Under the pieces are notes generated by a model. It ran no database searches, was not told the DNA's origin, and was given only the letters and a program-made list of their open reading frames with translations. A program made the position numbers and the translations under genes. From Lepiota brunneoincarnata (taxonomy: Eukaryota; Basidiomycota; Agaricomycetes; Agaricales; Agaricaceae), in contig JAEBUN010000010.1 in the NCBI GenBank assembly GCA_023014365.1, positions 992,001-1,056,000 on the forward strand: a DNA stretch of 64,000 bases, written 5' to 3'. Shown here piece after piece: positions 11,391 to 23,500 of this stretch (positions are counted from its first letter, which is position 1; each line of letters opens with the position of its first letter).

Positions 11391-13412
11391 ATGGCCGCCC
11401 GTAGTCTCTTTACCTTTGCTCTCTTTTCACTATTCGCCCATGTGCTGGGTGTTTCCGTGAATGTCCCATCGGCTGCACCATCGGGGGCAGTACAAGTGGC
11501 ACCGTCTCTGATCGGATTCTCTCTCGAACAGGACCGCTGGACTGATTGGGCCGGACTCAACAGTGGCAATCAGTTCCTCTCCAACGTACTCAACAACCTG
11601 AAGAGTTTAACTGGTCAATCACCTTTTATCCGCATTGGCGCCAACAGCGAAGACCATACGAACTACAATCCCAACGTTCAAGTACGTTTGCGTCCACATC
11701 AAAGTTGCAGAGGATTTATGTTTCTTTCACTAGACTCCGCAACTGGTATTCCCGGCGCCTACTACCATAGTGCCGTACCCGGAAGCACTTAACATCACCG
11801 TCGGAAACGCGTATTATCAAGCTGCCCGATTTCTTCCTTCAAGTACGTTTTATTAGCTGCACTGCATCGTCCAAAAAGCCCTTAAAATGTGTTTTGCTAT
11901 CGATCTGTCCCAGATACCCACGTCGTCTGGGGCGTTAATTTTGGCCGGAATAATATTACTGCAGCCACCCTAGAAGCGGGGGCGATTGCGAGAGCCTTTG
12001 CTTCCTCAGCCATCGCGGACCAGGGTATTGTCCTAGATGCCATTGAGATTGGGAACGAGCCTGACTTATACCTCAACAATGGCCTCAGGCCCCGAAACTA
12101 TACGGCAGCGCAATACGTCAGGGAGTAAGCATGTCTGCACTTGCAGCCGAACAAAACTAGTCTGACCCAGAATAATCATAGATGGACTACCTTTGCGACC
12201 AGCGTCTCAGCAGCGGCAAAGATCACGTCCTCTTCCCCCACACAGTTATGGGGAGCCTCATTTGCAGGCTCTTCCCACTCCACGAGCGGCTTTTCTCCAC
12301 AATCCATAATCAACCTAGGCATTCTCAATTCTACCCCAGGGTCGCTGATTTCCACGTAAGAAGCCTTATTTCTTCATTTTCTTCGACTAACACCTGCTCT
12401 TGGTGAAGGATATCTCAGCATCATTATAGTGGGTCGTTCTGCTCCGGAAATGAGGGACTTCTCCAGGACTTAATGACCAAGGCGACCATCCGGGGGAATC
12501 TCACGATATTCTCTCCAGACGCGAGAGCAGTGCGGGCTCAAGGATTAGACTATGTCCTGGGTGAAACCAACAGCTATTCGTGCCATGTGCGTTTTCTTCG
12601 ATGGCGACCAACACCTGTATCTAATTACTTGTCAAGGGTGCACCCGGCGTCAGCAATACTGCCGGAGCTGCTCTGTGGACTCTGGATTATGCTCTATTTT
12701 CGTGAGGCTCCCGCCCTTTCCCGTGATTCTGCATCAACCTTATGCAACTTTTTCTCAGGACCCAGATTCAGTCCTCCAGGATATTCTTTCATGAAGGGAT
12801 TGGATTCAAATACAACCTCGTGAGTGAAGCATGGTGCAATCAGAACAAGCCTCGGAACTAATTGCTATACAGATACAACCATTAACTCTGACAAGATCGA
12901 CCATAGATGCCACTCCTCTGCCCAGTCCTCTTCCACCTCATGTTCAGCCCCAGTATTATGCGGCCATTATCGCAGCAGAAGCTATTGGCTCAAGTGGGAG
13001 CACTCGCATTACGGAACTCGCAATAAATGATCCTACCATCGCTGGATATGCGTTCTACGAAGGTTCCAATTTGGCTCGTGCTGTACTCATCAACTCTCGT
13101 GCATTTTTGAATGGGGCAGGGTCTAGTCGAACCAGGACGCACGTTGATTTAACCTTTACGAGTGGTTCTCCGACATCTGCGACTCTTAAAAGACTGGCTA
13201 TTGCGTTAGTAGCGATGACTATTTAGAAAATGGCTTGCACTAATCCAGTCCCCAGACATGCCGACGATGTGGCTGGTCTTACCTGGGGCGGACAGACGTA
13301 CGAAACAAGAGATGGCAAGGTCAGCGGGACCTTGCAAACGGAGATCGTTAATTTGAACGGAGGGTTTGATATCCAAGCGACGGAGGCCGTCCTGTTAACC
13401 TTCACTCGTTGA
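11391..13412 (+). CDS. Secreted glycoside hydrolase family 79 (beta-glucuronidase-like)
   Basis: Extracellular enzyme expected to release glucuronic acid (or 4-O-methyl-glucuronic acid) from arabinogalactan-protein or xylan-type glycans. ATG 11391 begins a signal peptide (MAARSLFTFALFSLFAHVLG). Domain landmarks: IGFSLEQDRWTDWAG, SPFIRIGANSEDHTNYNP, HVVWGVNFGRNNITAATLEA, then DAIEIGNEPDLYLNNG, whose second Glu is the likely acid/base. A later block, QGLDYVLGETNSYSCH, holds the likely nucleophile Glu. The C-terminal part (PQYYAAIIAAEAIGSSGSTR and VDLTFTSGSPTSATLKRL) matches the family's beta domain. About six to eight short introns are present. ATG 11352 upstream is in frame but would spoil the signal peptide. 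GH79 also contains heparanases and hyaluronoglucuronidases, so the substrate is inferred. Confidence 0.88.
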
Positions 13413-13515
13413 TATAGTAGTCGTGTAAACAATTTCAATGTATGGCTTGGAAATTATGTTCCAGTCAGCCCCATGACGTAATGAAAATCAATACCAATCT
13501 TTCCGGTCACCATCC

Positions 13516-16326
13516 ATGTCGGGGCAACAGTACCTCAATACCATCACAGAAAATGCCTCTAGGCTTGGCATGCGACTACAAGAGTCTCTTTCTGAACACA
13601 CGAGGGATCTTGCAATAACACGTGGAGCGAGTGCTGCATACCTGGACAACTTAGATGACAAGACCAAGAATATACGCAAGCAGCTGGACTCGAGCAGTGA
13701 TCGGGAGAAGTTGGACGCGATGAAGAGGCTAATTGCTGTGCGTTATGTTCTTGTCGTTGTGATATGTGAATACAGCTGACAAACGGACCTATAGCTAATA
13801 TCCAAAGGTCGCAATGTCTCGGAATACTTTGCTCAGGTGGTGAAGAACGTTGCCTCACAGAACCTCGAGATCAGAAAATTGGTGTATATCTACTTACTTC
13901 GGTATGCAGAACACGAACCGGACTTGGCTCTGTTGTCCATCAATACGTTTCAAAAAGACTTGACGGACATTAATCCCCTGATTCGAGCGATGGCGTTGAG
14001 GGTGTTGAGTGGAATCAAGGTGCCGATGATCGGGAATATCGTGGTTTTGGCGATCAAGAAATGTGCAGCGGACGTCAGTCCATACGTGAGGAAGACTGCA
14101 GCGCTGGCCATACCTAGGTGTTACGAGTGAGCATGTTAGCTTGTACTTTCATTCCTATCCGAGACTGAACTCGGTTCACGATCCTCACTTCCTCAGACTC
14201 GACTCCTCGCATCTGCCTTCACTCATTCCGATCATAACGAGTTTGCTCAGGGACCGTTCACCTTTGGCAATTGGTAGCGTCGCTGTTGCCTTCGAGACAG
14301 TGTGTCCAACCAGGCTCGACCTCCTCCATCCTCAATATCGTCGACTATGTCGCATGCTTTTAGACGTGGAGGAGTGGGGTCAAGTGAACTTGATAAATCT
14401 GTTATTGAGATACGCGAGGACAATGCTCCCCCGACCTGTTGGGGACGAAATTGATCCAGACGTGAAGTTGCTATTGACCTCAGTGGAACCTGTGTTGATG
14501 AGTTGCAATCCTGCAGTGGGTGTTTGGTCCGTGTCAAGGTTATGCGTCTATTGACCCATCTGTATATAGTCGGTAATGGCTGCAACGAGGGTGCTGTATT
14601 ATGCCGGACCGCCTGTACATTTGAAAAGGATCCTCCATCCCCTGCTGATGTTGTTGCATAAGTCTAGAGAGGTCGAACGGGTTGTTCTCGTGTACTTGTT
14701 GGTCATCGTTCGTAGGGTCCCGGTAAGACAATTTGTCTCTTTCCTTGATAGACGTATTGACGAGGCTTGTGCACAGGAGCTTTTCGCTCCTCATTACGCC
14801 CGGTTTCTGCTTAGAACAGATGATACACGGGGAACCAAACGTGACAAAATACAGCTGTTGCTCGGACTTTTGACTCCCGAGAATTACGGCGCAATATTAC
14901 GGGAGTTTATTGTAAGTATGAACCCTTTATCACATCTGTTGATTGACAAGTTACTTCGCAGGACTGCTCGGATGACACTGACGACATCGTAGTGAGCGAG
15001 TCGGTGCATGCCGTTGGTCGCTGCGCTTTTGCCATCCCAGAGTCAACACAACAATGCCTCGCAGCTTTGATTGCCATGATACAAAGTGGAAATGGTTTGT
15101 ATAATACACTCGTGAGAGGGAGATCTCCTTGCTAAGGCATACGATTAGATAGCGTCATCAGTCCAGCAGTTCAGGTCCTGAAAACACTAATACAAACACA
15201 ACTCTCTACAGCGATGCCTGGCGTCTCGGGTTCTTCTCAGGCACCGGTGCCAATTATCTCCCGCCTGGCAAGGAAGATTGACGACATTAGACACGCTCAA
15301 GCACGAGCTTGTGTGATATGGTTGGTTGGACAGTATGCTGCTTCGAAGGAATCGAGCCCAGGTCCAGAGGGGGTTGCGGAATGGGCACCAGACGTATTGA
15401 GGAAGACTGCAAAAAGTTTTGGACAAGAGGTGATGAGATCGGCTGGTATCACTGATATCTAACTCACTAGTTTTGATAGGCCCCTCTCGTCAAGCTGCAA
15501 GTCATTACTCTAGCCGCAAAACTCCTTGTGTTGTCCCCCAGTGACCAGACTCTTGGACTGTTAGCTCGATATGTATTTTCCTTGGCACGCTATGATGTCA
15601 GTTATGACGTCCGGGACCGGGGGAAAATGATAAGCTCCCTTCTCGCAGGTATCTCACCAACTCTTGTTGACGGGGAGCCAGAAGAACGTAGTGGCGTTGT
15701 CTTGAGGAGGGAGCAAGTGCAGCTGGTGCTCTTTGATGGTAAATCTGGGATGGTGGAGGATGCACCTAACCACAATACAGGTAGAGGTTTATGCTCAATT
15801 TCGGGGCACCCTAGTGACTGATATTGTGCGACCAGGCAGCGAAAATGCACTTCTCGGTTCCTTGAACGTTGTTCTCGGAAAACCGGTGCAGATGGACAGT
15901 TTACTACCGGACTGGCTCGAGAAAGGAGTTGAACCTTCACTCAGAGAGTCCGAGGACGATAAACCGGTTGTACCTGTACCCACTGCTATTTCATCGTCAT
16001 CCACTGGATCTCAGACACGGGCGGTGGTCGCACCCATCGTTCTGACCCCCACGAGTGGATCAAGGCCTGGGTCGCGAGAGGAGACTCGCAAGGGAATATC
16101 TACCCCGGACCTGGATAGCTTCTACGCCGATGCAGTCAGCTCTGAGGAAGACGGAAGCGAGGGAGAGGACGAGGATGAGGAAAGCGAAGAAGATGGCGAA
16201 GAGACAGAAGACGAAGAGCCAAACGACTCAGGGTCGGGTGGTAGCGCTGAAGATGGAGAGAGTGGAGAGGATGAGGGGCACGGGAACGAGGAGGCGGGAG
16301 GCGAGAGGTCGGTAATCTTGAGGTAA
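13516..16326 (+). CDS. APL6: AP-3 adaptor complex subunit beta
   Basis: Large subunit of the AP-3 adaptor, which sorts cargo from Golgi/endosome to the vacuole. The N-terminal adaptin trunk is clear: [72 protein letters not shown], and [16 protein letters not shown]. Armadillo-like helices run through to about 15820. The hinge after [15 protein letters not shown] is highly acidic and Ser-rich ([20 protein letters not shown]), a known feature of AP-3 beta that separates it from beta1/beta2. The C-terminal ear appears to be absent; the protein ends at 16326 just after the acidic stretch, as in some fungal orthologues. At least seven introns are visible. It stands 100 bp downstream of GH79 in the same direction; no functional link is implied. 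Confidence 0.92.
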
Positions 16327-16583
16327 TCTCGCGTTGGCACCAGCAGTCTATCGATATCTGTGATATTCTGGGAAACATTATTCATTTCATCGCTATCGTG
16401 ATCGACTCCACGAGATCAACACAGATGACGTCGTCATCGACTGCCAGATCGGGCCGCAGTCCGGAAATAGCCGATGGCGTGCATCGAGATTATATGGGTA
16501 CATAAGTAAAGTGTATTAAAGAGCGTCACCGTCATGAACACCTCCCCTCCTTACCTGGACAAGTCAGTTTACTTTGAAACGAC

Positions 16584-17738
16584 ATGGCTTCCTCGCAGGA
16601 CCCAGACTACGTCCCGGCCCAATATACACATGACAGTGGAGTAGATCGCAGCGCAGCAATGTCCCCCCTGGTGAACTCTAACGGGCCCCACGAATACACC
16701 AGCATTAACCAGCACAACGATCCCTTTAGTTCCGGAGGGGGCGCTCCCTTTTTGCCCCAACATGCGCCAGAAGCATTGTCAGCTACAGACGATGCTCTCG
16801 CGGAGCAGCTTTCATACGTTCGAGTAGGCTCCCCAGTCGAGAATGACGGCCGCAACATATCACCCGAGAGGCAGAGACATGACACACCATCCTCTGGATC
16901 ACGGACGAGTTCTCCCATTAAGCGCGAACTCTCTCTCATCCGCGAACATACCCCCGAGTTGCCGGAAACCGCATATAACAATGTAAATGGTACCACAGCC
17001 GGTGCAAGTGTATGGTCCCCTCGATTGCCCAACCATGCCAGTGAGCCCGAGGGTTCCTGTCTTCGACGACACCTTCACTGACGATGTTGGAACTGCCATT
17101 CCGCGCACCTCGGTCGAGGAGAACGAAGAATTTCATCAACGCGTTCGCCACGCAGAATGTTCCCTTACGCCGAAACAAAAGTCCAAGATTGCCAAGGCGG
17201 AGGGTGAGTGAGTTGTTACTTGCAGAATGCCCAAAAAAGACTCAAGGTTACGTTGACAGCTAAAGATAATCAAAAGCTTTCAAAAATTTTTAAAGGAAGA
17301 AGCCAAAGTGGAAAAGAAGACGCTCGAGTTGGCCATTAGCGAACTTGCGGACTTGCAGAGATTCCAGAAGCAAGCAGTCAAGGTAAAATTCACACAGACG
17401 TTTGTCTCTGTGTCGCTCTATTTTTTTTGATTCGTGTTCCCCAGGACGAATCCAAAGCACATGCCGATCACGCAAGGGTCCTTGCCGCATTTAAGAAGCA
17501 AGAAACAGCTTATCTTGCGGTGAAAACACGGTATGAAACACTGTTAGGCCAGCTCAATGCCGAGGCAGAACGTCTGGAAGTGGTTCGCGTAGGTGCAAAG
17601 GAGGCCACGGAGAGAGTTGCAGAGAAGGCTCAAGAGGTGGATAGCCTTCGAAAGATGTTCAGCATTGATGAGAGGGAAAGAGAAGCTAGGCTTGGACAGT
17701 TAAAAGAGCGGAGGACCAGTTCTTTATGGAGGAATTAG
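16584..17738 (+). CDS. Coiled-coil protein of unknown function
   Basis: I do not recognise the family. The first exon (MASSQDPDYVPAQYTHDSG...) is disordered, rich in Ser, Pro and Asn, with SPIKRELSLIREHTPELPET near its end. After a splice near 17000-17050 come SPRVPVFDDTFTDDVGTAIP and EEFHQRVRHAECSLTPKQKS. The last exons form a long heptad-like helix: LELAISELADLQRFQKQAVK, HARVLAAFKKQETAYLAVKT and LGQLNAEAERLEVVRVGAKE. The product is around 330 residues with a C-terminal coiled coil, so it may act as a scaffold or in vesicle or cytoskeletal assemblies. That is inference only. The exon joint in the middle and the last few residues are uncertain. Confidence 0.65.
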
Positions 17739-18370
17739 CAAATAGTAGGAGCTCACACGTGACAAAGGGTCATCATACTTGATAAATATCCGACTATGCT
17801 GAGCGTTGAACGTTGAGTGCCGAGTTTCTCCCTGCGCAAACAACTGGCATGCCTTCAAAGACCGAGGTTTTTTGTTCGTCCAACTGCTTGCATCTCGGGA
17901 CGCATTCTGAATGTCACAAACGACGCACGGATGAACCGCGGTGATTTTCCATGTCTCCCTCGAGTCCTTCTTTTTCCGCGAAGTTGTCCAAGGAAACATT
18001 CGCCCAGGGATCGTCCAAAACCCCAACACCGCTCACAATTACCCATATAGCACAAACTGTGCCATGTCATAGCCCTTCATACCGAACACCTGATAGCCAT
18101 ACACCCTGCTGCACCATCATTCCCCAAGCCTACGCGCATATTCTTCGGTTTCTCCATGGGAGTTTTTCCGGTTCAATGGACCCTGAAATTCGATTACTCG
18201 TCGTCTTCGAGAAGTTGGACCTCTAGTTCTCTCGCGCGTGATCAACCTTACTACGATCTTGTTACAGGTTCCGATGATTACCGTCAGCCTCATCGCCTCG
18301 CCCGGAGGTTGCGGTTATACAACGCGTTGCCCCATCTTCATAGTCCCGGACATTTTCCGTGCACTCTTTG
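17739..18370. other. Promoter region of the cellobiohydrolase gene
   Basis: About 630 bp without a convincing gene. Overlapping short frames have no motif. Its position suggests it carries the inducible promoter of the GH7 gene. I did not find an unambiguous regulator site. Confidence 0.45.
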
Positions 18371-18377
18371 TATTTAA
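18371..18377 (+). promoter_or_regulatory. TATA box of the GH7 gene
   Basis: The string tatttaa stands 74 bp upstream of ATG 18451 and fits a fungal TATA element for a highly expressed secreted enzyme. Inferred by position. Confidence 0.5.
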
Positions 18378-18450
18378 GCAGGGATGAACTCGTAGATTTT
18401 CGACAACGGTACCCAGACTCATTGGTTTCCTATCGCAACTCTACCAAAAA

Positions 18451-20107
18451 ATGTTTCCCCAGATCTGCCCTCGTGGTACTCTCGTTCGTCGCTGCTGTCC
18501 TCGGCCAGCAAGTCGGCACACAACTCGCAGAAACCCACCCCAAACTTCAGTGGTCCAAGTGTACCCGCAGTGGTTGCACCGCACAGGGTACCGGATCAGT
18601 TGTCCTCGACTCTAACTGGCGCTGGCTGCATACCACCAGTGGCTTCACCAACTGCTATACCGGGAACACCTGGGACACAAGTCTTTGCCCTGATGGCAAG
18701 ACGTGCTGCTCAGAACTGTGCGCTCGATGGTGCCGACTACTCTGGCACTTATGGTATCACCAGCAGTGGCAACGCCCTCACCCTTAAATTCGTCACCCAG
18801 AGCCAGCAGAAGAACATCGGCTCCCGTGTTTACCTCATGGCCGACGATTCGCATTACCAGATGTTCAAGTTGTTGAACCAAGAGTTCACCTTCGACGTAG
18901 ACGTTTCCAACCTCCCTTGTGGCCTTAATGGTGCTCTCTACTTCTCTGAAATGGACGCCGACGGTGGCATGTCCAAGTACAGCGGCAACAAGGCTGGCGC
19001 CAAGTATGGTACCGGCTACTGTGATTCTCAGTGCCCCCGCGATATCAAGTTCATCAACGGAGAGGTCAGTTCACTACCCCTTTTTGAATACACGAGACAC
19101 AGTTAACCCTAATGCACCCCGCTTCCTACAGGCCAACGTTGCTGGTTGGAAAGCCTCCCCGAATGACGTTAACGCGGGAACCGGCAGCTTTGGTACCTGC
19201 TGCGGCGAACTCGACGTTTGGGAGGCCAACTCCGTCTCAGCAGCATTCACCCCTCACCCTTGCCAAGTCACCGGTCAGACTCGCTGCCAAGGTGCTGACT
19301 GTGCCATCGATAATCGCTACAGCGGTGTTTGCGACCCCGACGGCTGTGACTTCAACTCCTTCCGTATGGGTGTCAAGAACTTCTACGGCAAGGGCATGAC
19401 CGTCGACACCAGCCGCAAGTTCACCGTTGTTACCCAATTCCTTACCAGCAACAATAGCACCTCCGGCACCCTCAGCGAAATCCGTCGTCTTTACGTTCAG
19501 GATGGCAGGGTCATTCAGAACTCCAAGGTTAACATTCCCGGAATGCAAGCCTACGACTCCGTCAGCACCGCCTTCTGTGATGCCCAGAAGTCCGCCTTTG
19601 GTGACACCACCAGCTTCCAGTCGAAGGGTGGTATGTCTGGCATGGGCGCTGCCATGAACAGGGGTATGGTTCTCGTTCTCTCCATCTGGGACGATCACGC
19701 CGTCAACATGCTCTGGCTCGACTCCAACTACCCAACCACCGCTGACGCCAGCAAGCCCGGTATTGCTCGTGGCACTTGTGCCACCAGCTCCGGTACACCC
19801 CAAGATGTCGAAAATTCAAGCCCCAACGCCTCTGTCACCTACTCCAACATCCGATTTGGAGACATTGGCTCCACCTACACTGGTACTGCCGGCGCCGGTG
19901 GTGAATCTCCCAGTAGCCCTGCCCCTGATGCGACCCAGACCAAGTTCGGCCAATGGTAAGCAAAATAAATCTCTCTTAATCGAACGGTACAGCTGATGCA
20001 GCTTTTTTTTTTTCCCAGCGGTGGTGAAGGCTGGACTGGACCCTACCCAGTGCGCCAGCGGGGCGACGTGCACAGCTCTCAACCAGTGGTACAGCCAGTG
20101 CTTGTAG
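18451..20107 (+). CDS. GH7 cellobiohydrolase with C-terminal CBM1 (three apparent frameshifts)
   Basis: Extracellular exo-cellulase acting from the reducing end of cellulose. The secretion signal reads [18 protein letters not shown]. Landmarks of the GH7 domain are [73 protein letters not shown], then the catalytic [10 protein letters not shown], whose E-x-D-x-x-E set is intact. After [20 protein letters not shown] comes a Ser/Pro/Thr linker and a CBM1 ([12 protein letters not shown] and later [12 protein letters not shown]). The intron at about 19063-19131 splits GE|ANVAGW; another lies in the CBM joint (about 19957-20019). Frame is lost three times, each by one extra base: within 18454-18460 just after ATG, near 18707 (expected [14 protein letters not shown]) and near 20044 (expected TQCASGATC). 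Corrected for these it would be a normal-length enzyme. Either these are assembly errors or the gene is a recent pseudogene. Confidence 0.88.
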
Positions 20108-20549
20108 ATAGTTTTCGTAGAAGTTGACTGGTGTGTGTAAATGTATATGTATTGTCCGAGCACGACTCTGTGTGGTATGTAGTACAATAGAATCTCGTCT
20201 CGAACCTCGGACGGTTTAGTTGGTGCAAATCATCGATGCGATGGGGTAAGCCAAGGTGTCATAACATAAGCTCCAATATCGTATAGCTGGAGTGGAGATC
20301 TGTTGTAATGACGGGGATATAGTCATTGTGGCGTAGTGATAGAGCTCCCGCCTGGTCACTATCGAGATTGCAACAGTTAGCCGCATGACGTTTGCGGGCA
20401 ATCGGCGATTAGCCTTGGGGATTGCAGTCCATTGTCTGCCAGAGGCTAACAGCCTACAACAATATATGTCCATTGGCGGTCCGTCTGAATCGGCAGATCT
20501 AACGTTGATTAAGTGCTCTGCCTCTAATTACCGTCCCTGCTGGTATTGT
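20108..20549. other. Intergenic region between convergent GH7 and TERT
   Basis: About 440 bp holding the 3' UTRs. At 20330-20365 there is a tRNA-like A-box passage, but no matching T arm, so it is not called as a tRNA. No protein gene is seen. Confidence 0.45.
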
Positions 20550-23500
20550 TTAATGGACAATTTCACGCATCCCAAGCATCCCTTCTCTAATTATAGCGTG
20601 ATATCGCTTGTAGTATTTCCGATATTGTGCACCATTCAGTTCAGATCTCAGCCACTTGAGTAGTATCTGGTACCGGGTAGGTTTTCTGGCAAAGACCTCG
20701 TGAAATGCACGATATCCGAGCCTGGGTTGTATTCAATATACTCCGCAAGTTCTATATCAGTGACCTGAACTCACCATAGCACTGTTTCTCTCTGTACGAA
20801 GTATCTATCATGGCTAGAACTTGAGGTATCTCGTTTTACTTGGGCGCGCAATGATGTATATGAGTAGTTTATCATCTTCTGCACCGTGTCTTTCGTAGAC
20901 ATGAGTCTGAAAGTCGTGGTGAAAAGAAAAACTGCGGGGCTATGCTTACCCCGAATGAGCCAAACACGCGCACGGCATTTAGCATTCCAGTCACGAAGAT
21001 AGCAGTGCATTTTCATTGCACATAACAGGAAGTTTTGATAGATATTCAGATGGACGACGCGTTTGCTGTTCAGGTCTGCATCAGAGTAGATGATATGACT
21101 TCGGGACCGGGCAAGCCTGTATCATAGGAACTCGGTAAGAATCATTGTGGGATAGCGGGAAAGCTCACATGAGCATCTTTGAAGCGAAACTACTGCCCGG
21201 TTTGCGTCCTCGGGAGACAGTCAAAGTATTGGACAGGTCTCGGGAATGGTCATGCCCAGCTTCTCAGACAAATATTGCGACTAAACTTACTAATGCCATG
21301 ATACCGGGAATAGTCGACGGACACAGAAAGGTCTTTCATGTCGATCGCATACCCACACCAAAGAAAGCCTAGTAGAGCGTCCATATTGAATTTTTTCTGG
21401 AAATTCCCAATACTCACATCGCGCCCGCGGGTCGACCACATTCATGATTTGGTGATCGTAGTCAAAGTTGGTCATTGTCTTTTCTCTAGATATGAAACAT
21501 CCGTACTCGTCATGCCCTACGCTTGGTCAGCTATGGAAAACATAGTAGACACTAGCTCACCTCTGTTCATCATGTCGAGAAATGATTTTGCTTTGGAAAG
21601 GTTGGTGGTAATGAGCAAATAGTCATCGATCATTCTAAGAAGGGACTTTGAGGGAATCAACAGTCGTTCTAGCGGACAAAACCGGACTCACACTATCTTG
21701 ATTATCCATATAGCATCCAAATTGTTTTTCGAGATCGCCGTAGAAGAAGATGCAAAGCAGCGAAGACAATACAGATCCCTGAGGAATGCCAACGACTTGA
21801 CGGTAGTAATCGTTTCCAATCTGCGTTAAGTTAGCAGCAATTGCGAAGCGTGTCCATTTGAGCTAACCTTGACGATATTATCTGTGATGTGTGAGTTAAG
21901 CAGATGAAGAATATCATTTTTAGCTGAATTGAGTCGGCGGGCCCTTTTGTAATGTCAGCCGCGGGATCGTAACAAGTTATCGGTTGCATACCTGATCAAT
22001 GAAGATTGTGTGTCGCAGAGCGTTGGCGAGTTCCATGGCCATGACGAGAAAATGCGGGTCTTCATCTGAAAGTCTTTACTCAGTCTGCGACAGGAGAACT
22101 AGTCGGACTGCACAATACCTCTAGGGTATGCTTTCTTCGAGTAGAGTTTCTGCACACGATTGTTAGCGTGTCGGATTTGTACGTACTTGCGAACGGTATA
22201 CGACTCCTGATGAAAAACATTCAATAAGGGTCGGCACGAGGGATCGCGACATCGTACATTTGATATTAGCTCCTTGATGATATTCAAAAGTTTCCCTTGA
22301 TCAATAGTATCAAAGCAAGCTTGCACGTCAACCTTCACGAAATATAGTTTCGGCCTGAAATCATGTTCACAAATGCACAACTAGTACACTTCTTGAGGAA
22401 CTTACAAACGGCCAAATTTATCTCGTTTGAGCTGCGATTTAAATTTCTTGAGACGAGTAAAGGTTTCATCCGCACCCCAGACGGAAGCCCCTGTTAGTTC
22501 AGGTCTACGTTTCTGTCGTATGTCAGTGGGGGCCACAAAAACGGGATACTGACGAGTATGATTTACCTTTTCATAGGTGAGGATATGAAAGGTTGTTTCA
22601 AGAATTTTATTGATCGATGTTCCAAATTCCTATGTAAAGCCATGCGTGAATAGTTCGATGAATGATGCAGCAAACATAACTAACGCTTTGTTTCCTCCGA
22701 AGATTGACGATGGGACGAACACCAGTTTCTTTGGGTAGGAGCCGCACAAATGAGAAACCGAGTCGACGCTGGCGCAGGATTTCTACAGTATCGGACTGCT
22801 GTTGCTTAAGCAGAGGCGAGTGGAAACAAAGGTTAAAGCTACCTGGGATAGCCTTGCAAATGTAGAGGACTTCAGGCGTTCGACTAGTGGTGCACATAGC
22901 GTCACCCAGTCATCTTGTCGGAAATATAGGACTTGATTGCGAAAAGCCGAAGATTCAGTTACATAAAAAGAAGTCTAGAGAACGGCGGTCAATCGTGAGG
23001 CAAACCAGTGACGGGATCACAATTACCTTGATCAAGGGCAACGCGAAAGAATCGAAAAACCAAAAGAGAAACTCTTCCAATAGCTCTCTACGTTTCAAGG
23101 CGTCAGTAACGGAGACGCGATGTTGTTGTTTGGCGCTAGCTCCTGGAGGAATCAACCAATCACAATCTGAGGTACTGAATCCTTGGAGAACATTGTGCAA
23201 GCTCAGCGTTTCATAACGACGACCAGTGATGAAATCCTTGATACCTTGGAGCGGTCAGATTCGCGGTTGAACAAAGCAGGACTTCGAAAGACCTACGGTT
23301 CATCATGAGTCTGAAATTCTTCCTGCTTCCCCAGAGTGTCTTGGGTACAATTGCCTTTGTTACGGTAGCAACATAACGGAAAACCTTTGATGATGGTTGG
23401 TACTTCCCCTAATGAGTAACAAAAATATATGAACCTCAACATAAGAACAGGCGAAGTCGACAAATCGCGGTTTAGGTGCCGGGTCACCCAGGTTCGGAAA

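Noticed and set aside
20328..20400. tRNA-like sequence (gtggcgtagtgatagagctc)
   Set aside because: It has an A-box-like part and a possible anticodon stem, but no T arm with GGTTCGA and no closing acceptor stem. At best a tRNA-derived relic.
21560..22900. Retrotransposon origin of the reverse transcriptase domain
   Set aside because: The T motif, CP block, PNGCLCQMSGEP segment and C-terminal extension belong to TERT; no integrase, RNase H or terminal repeats are seen.
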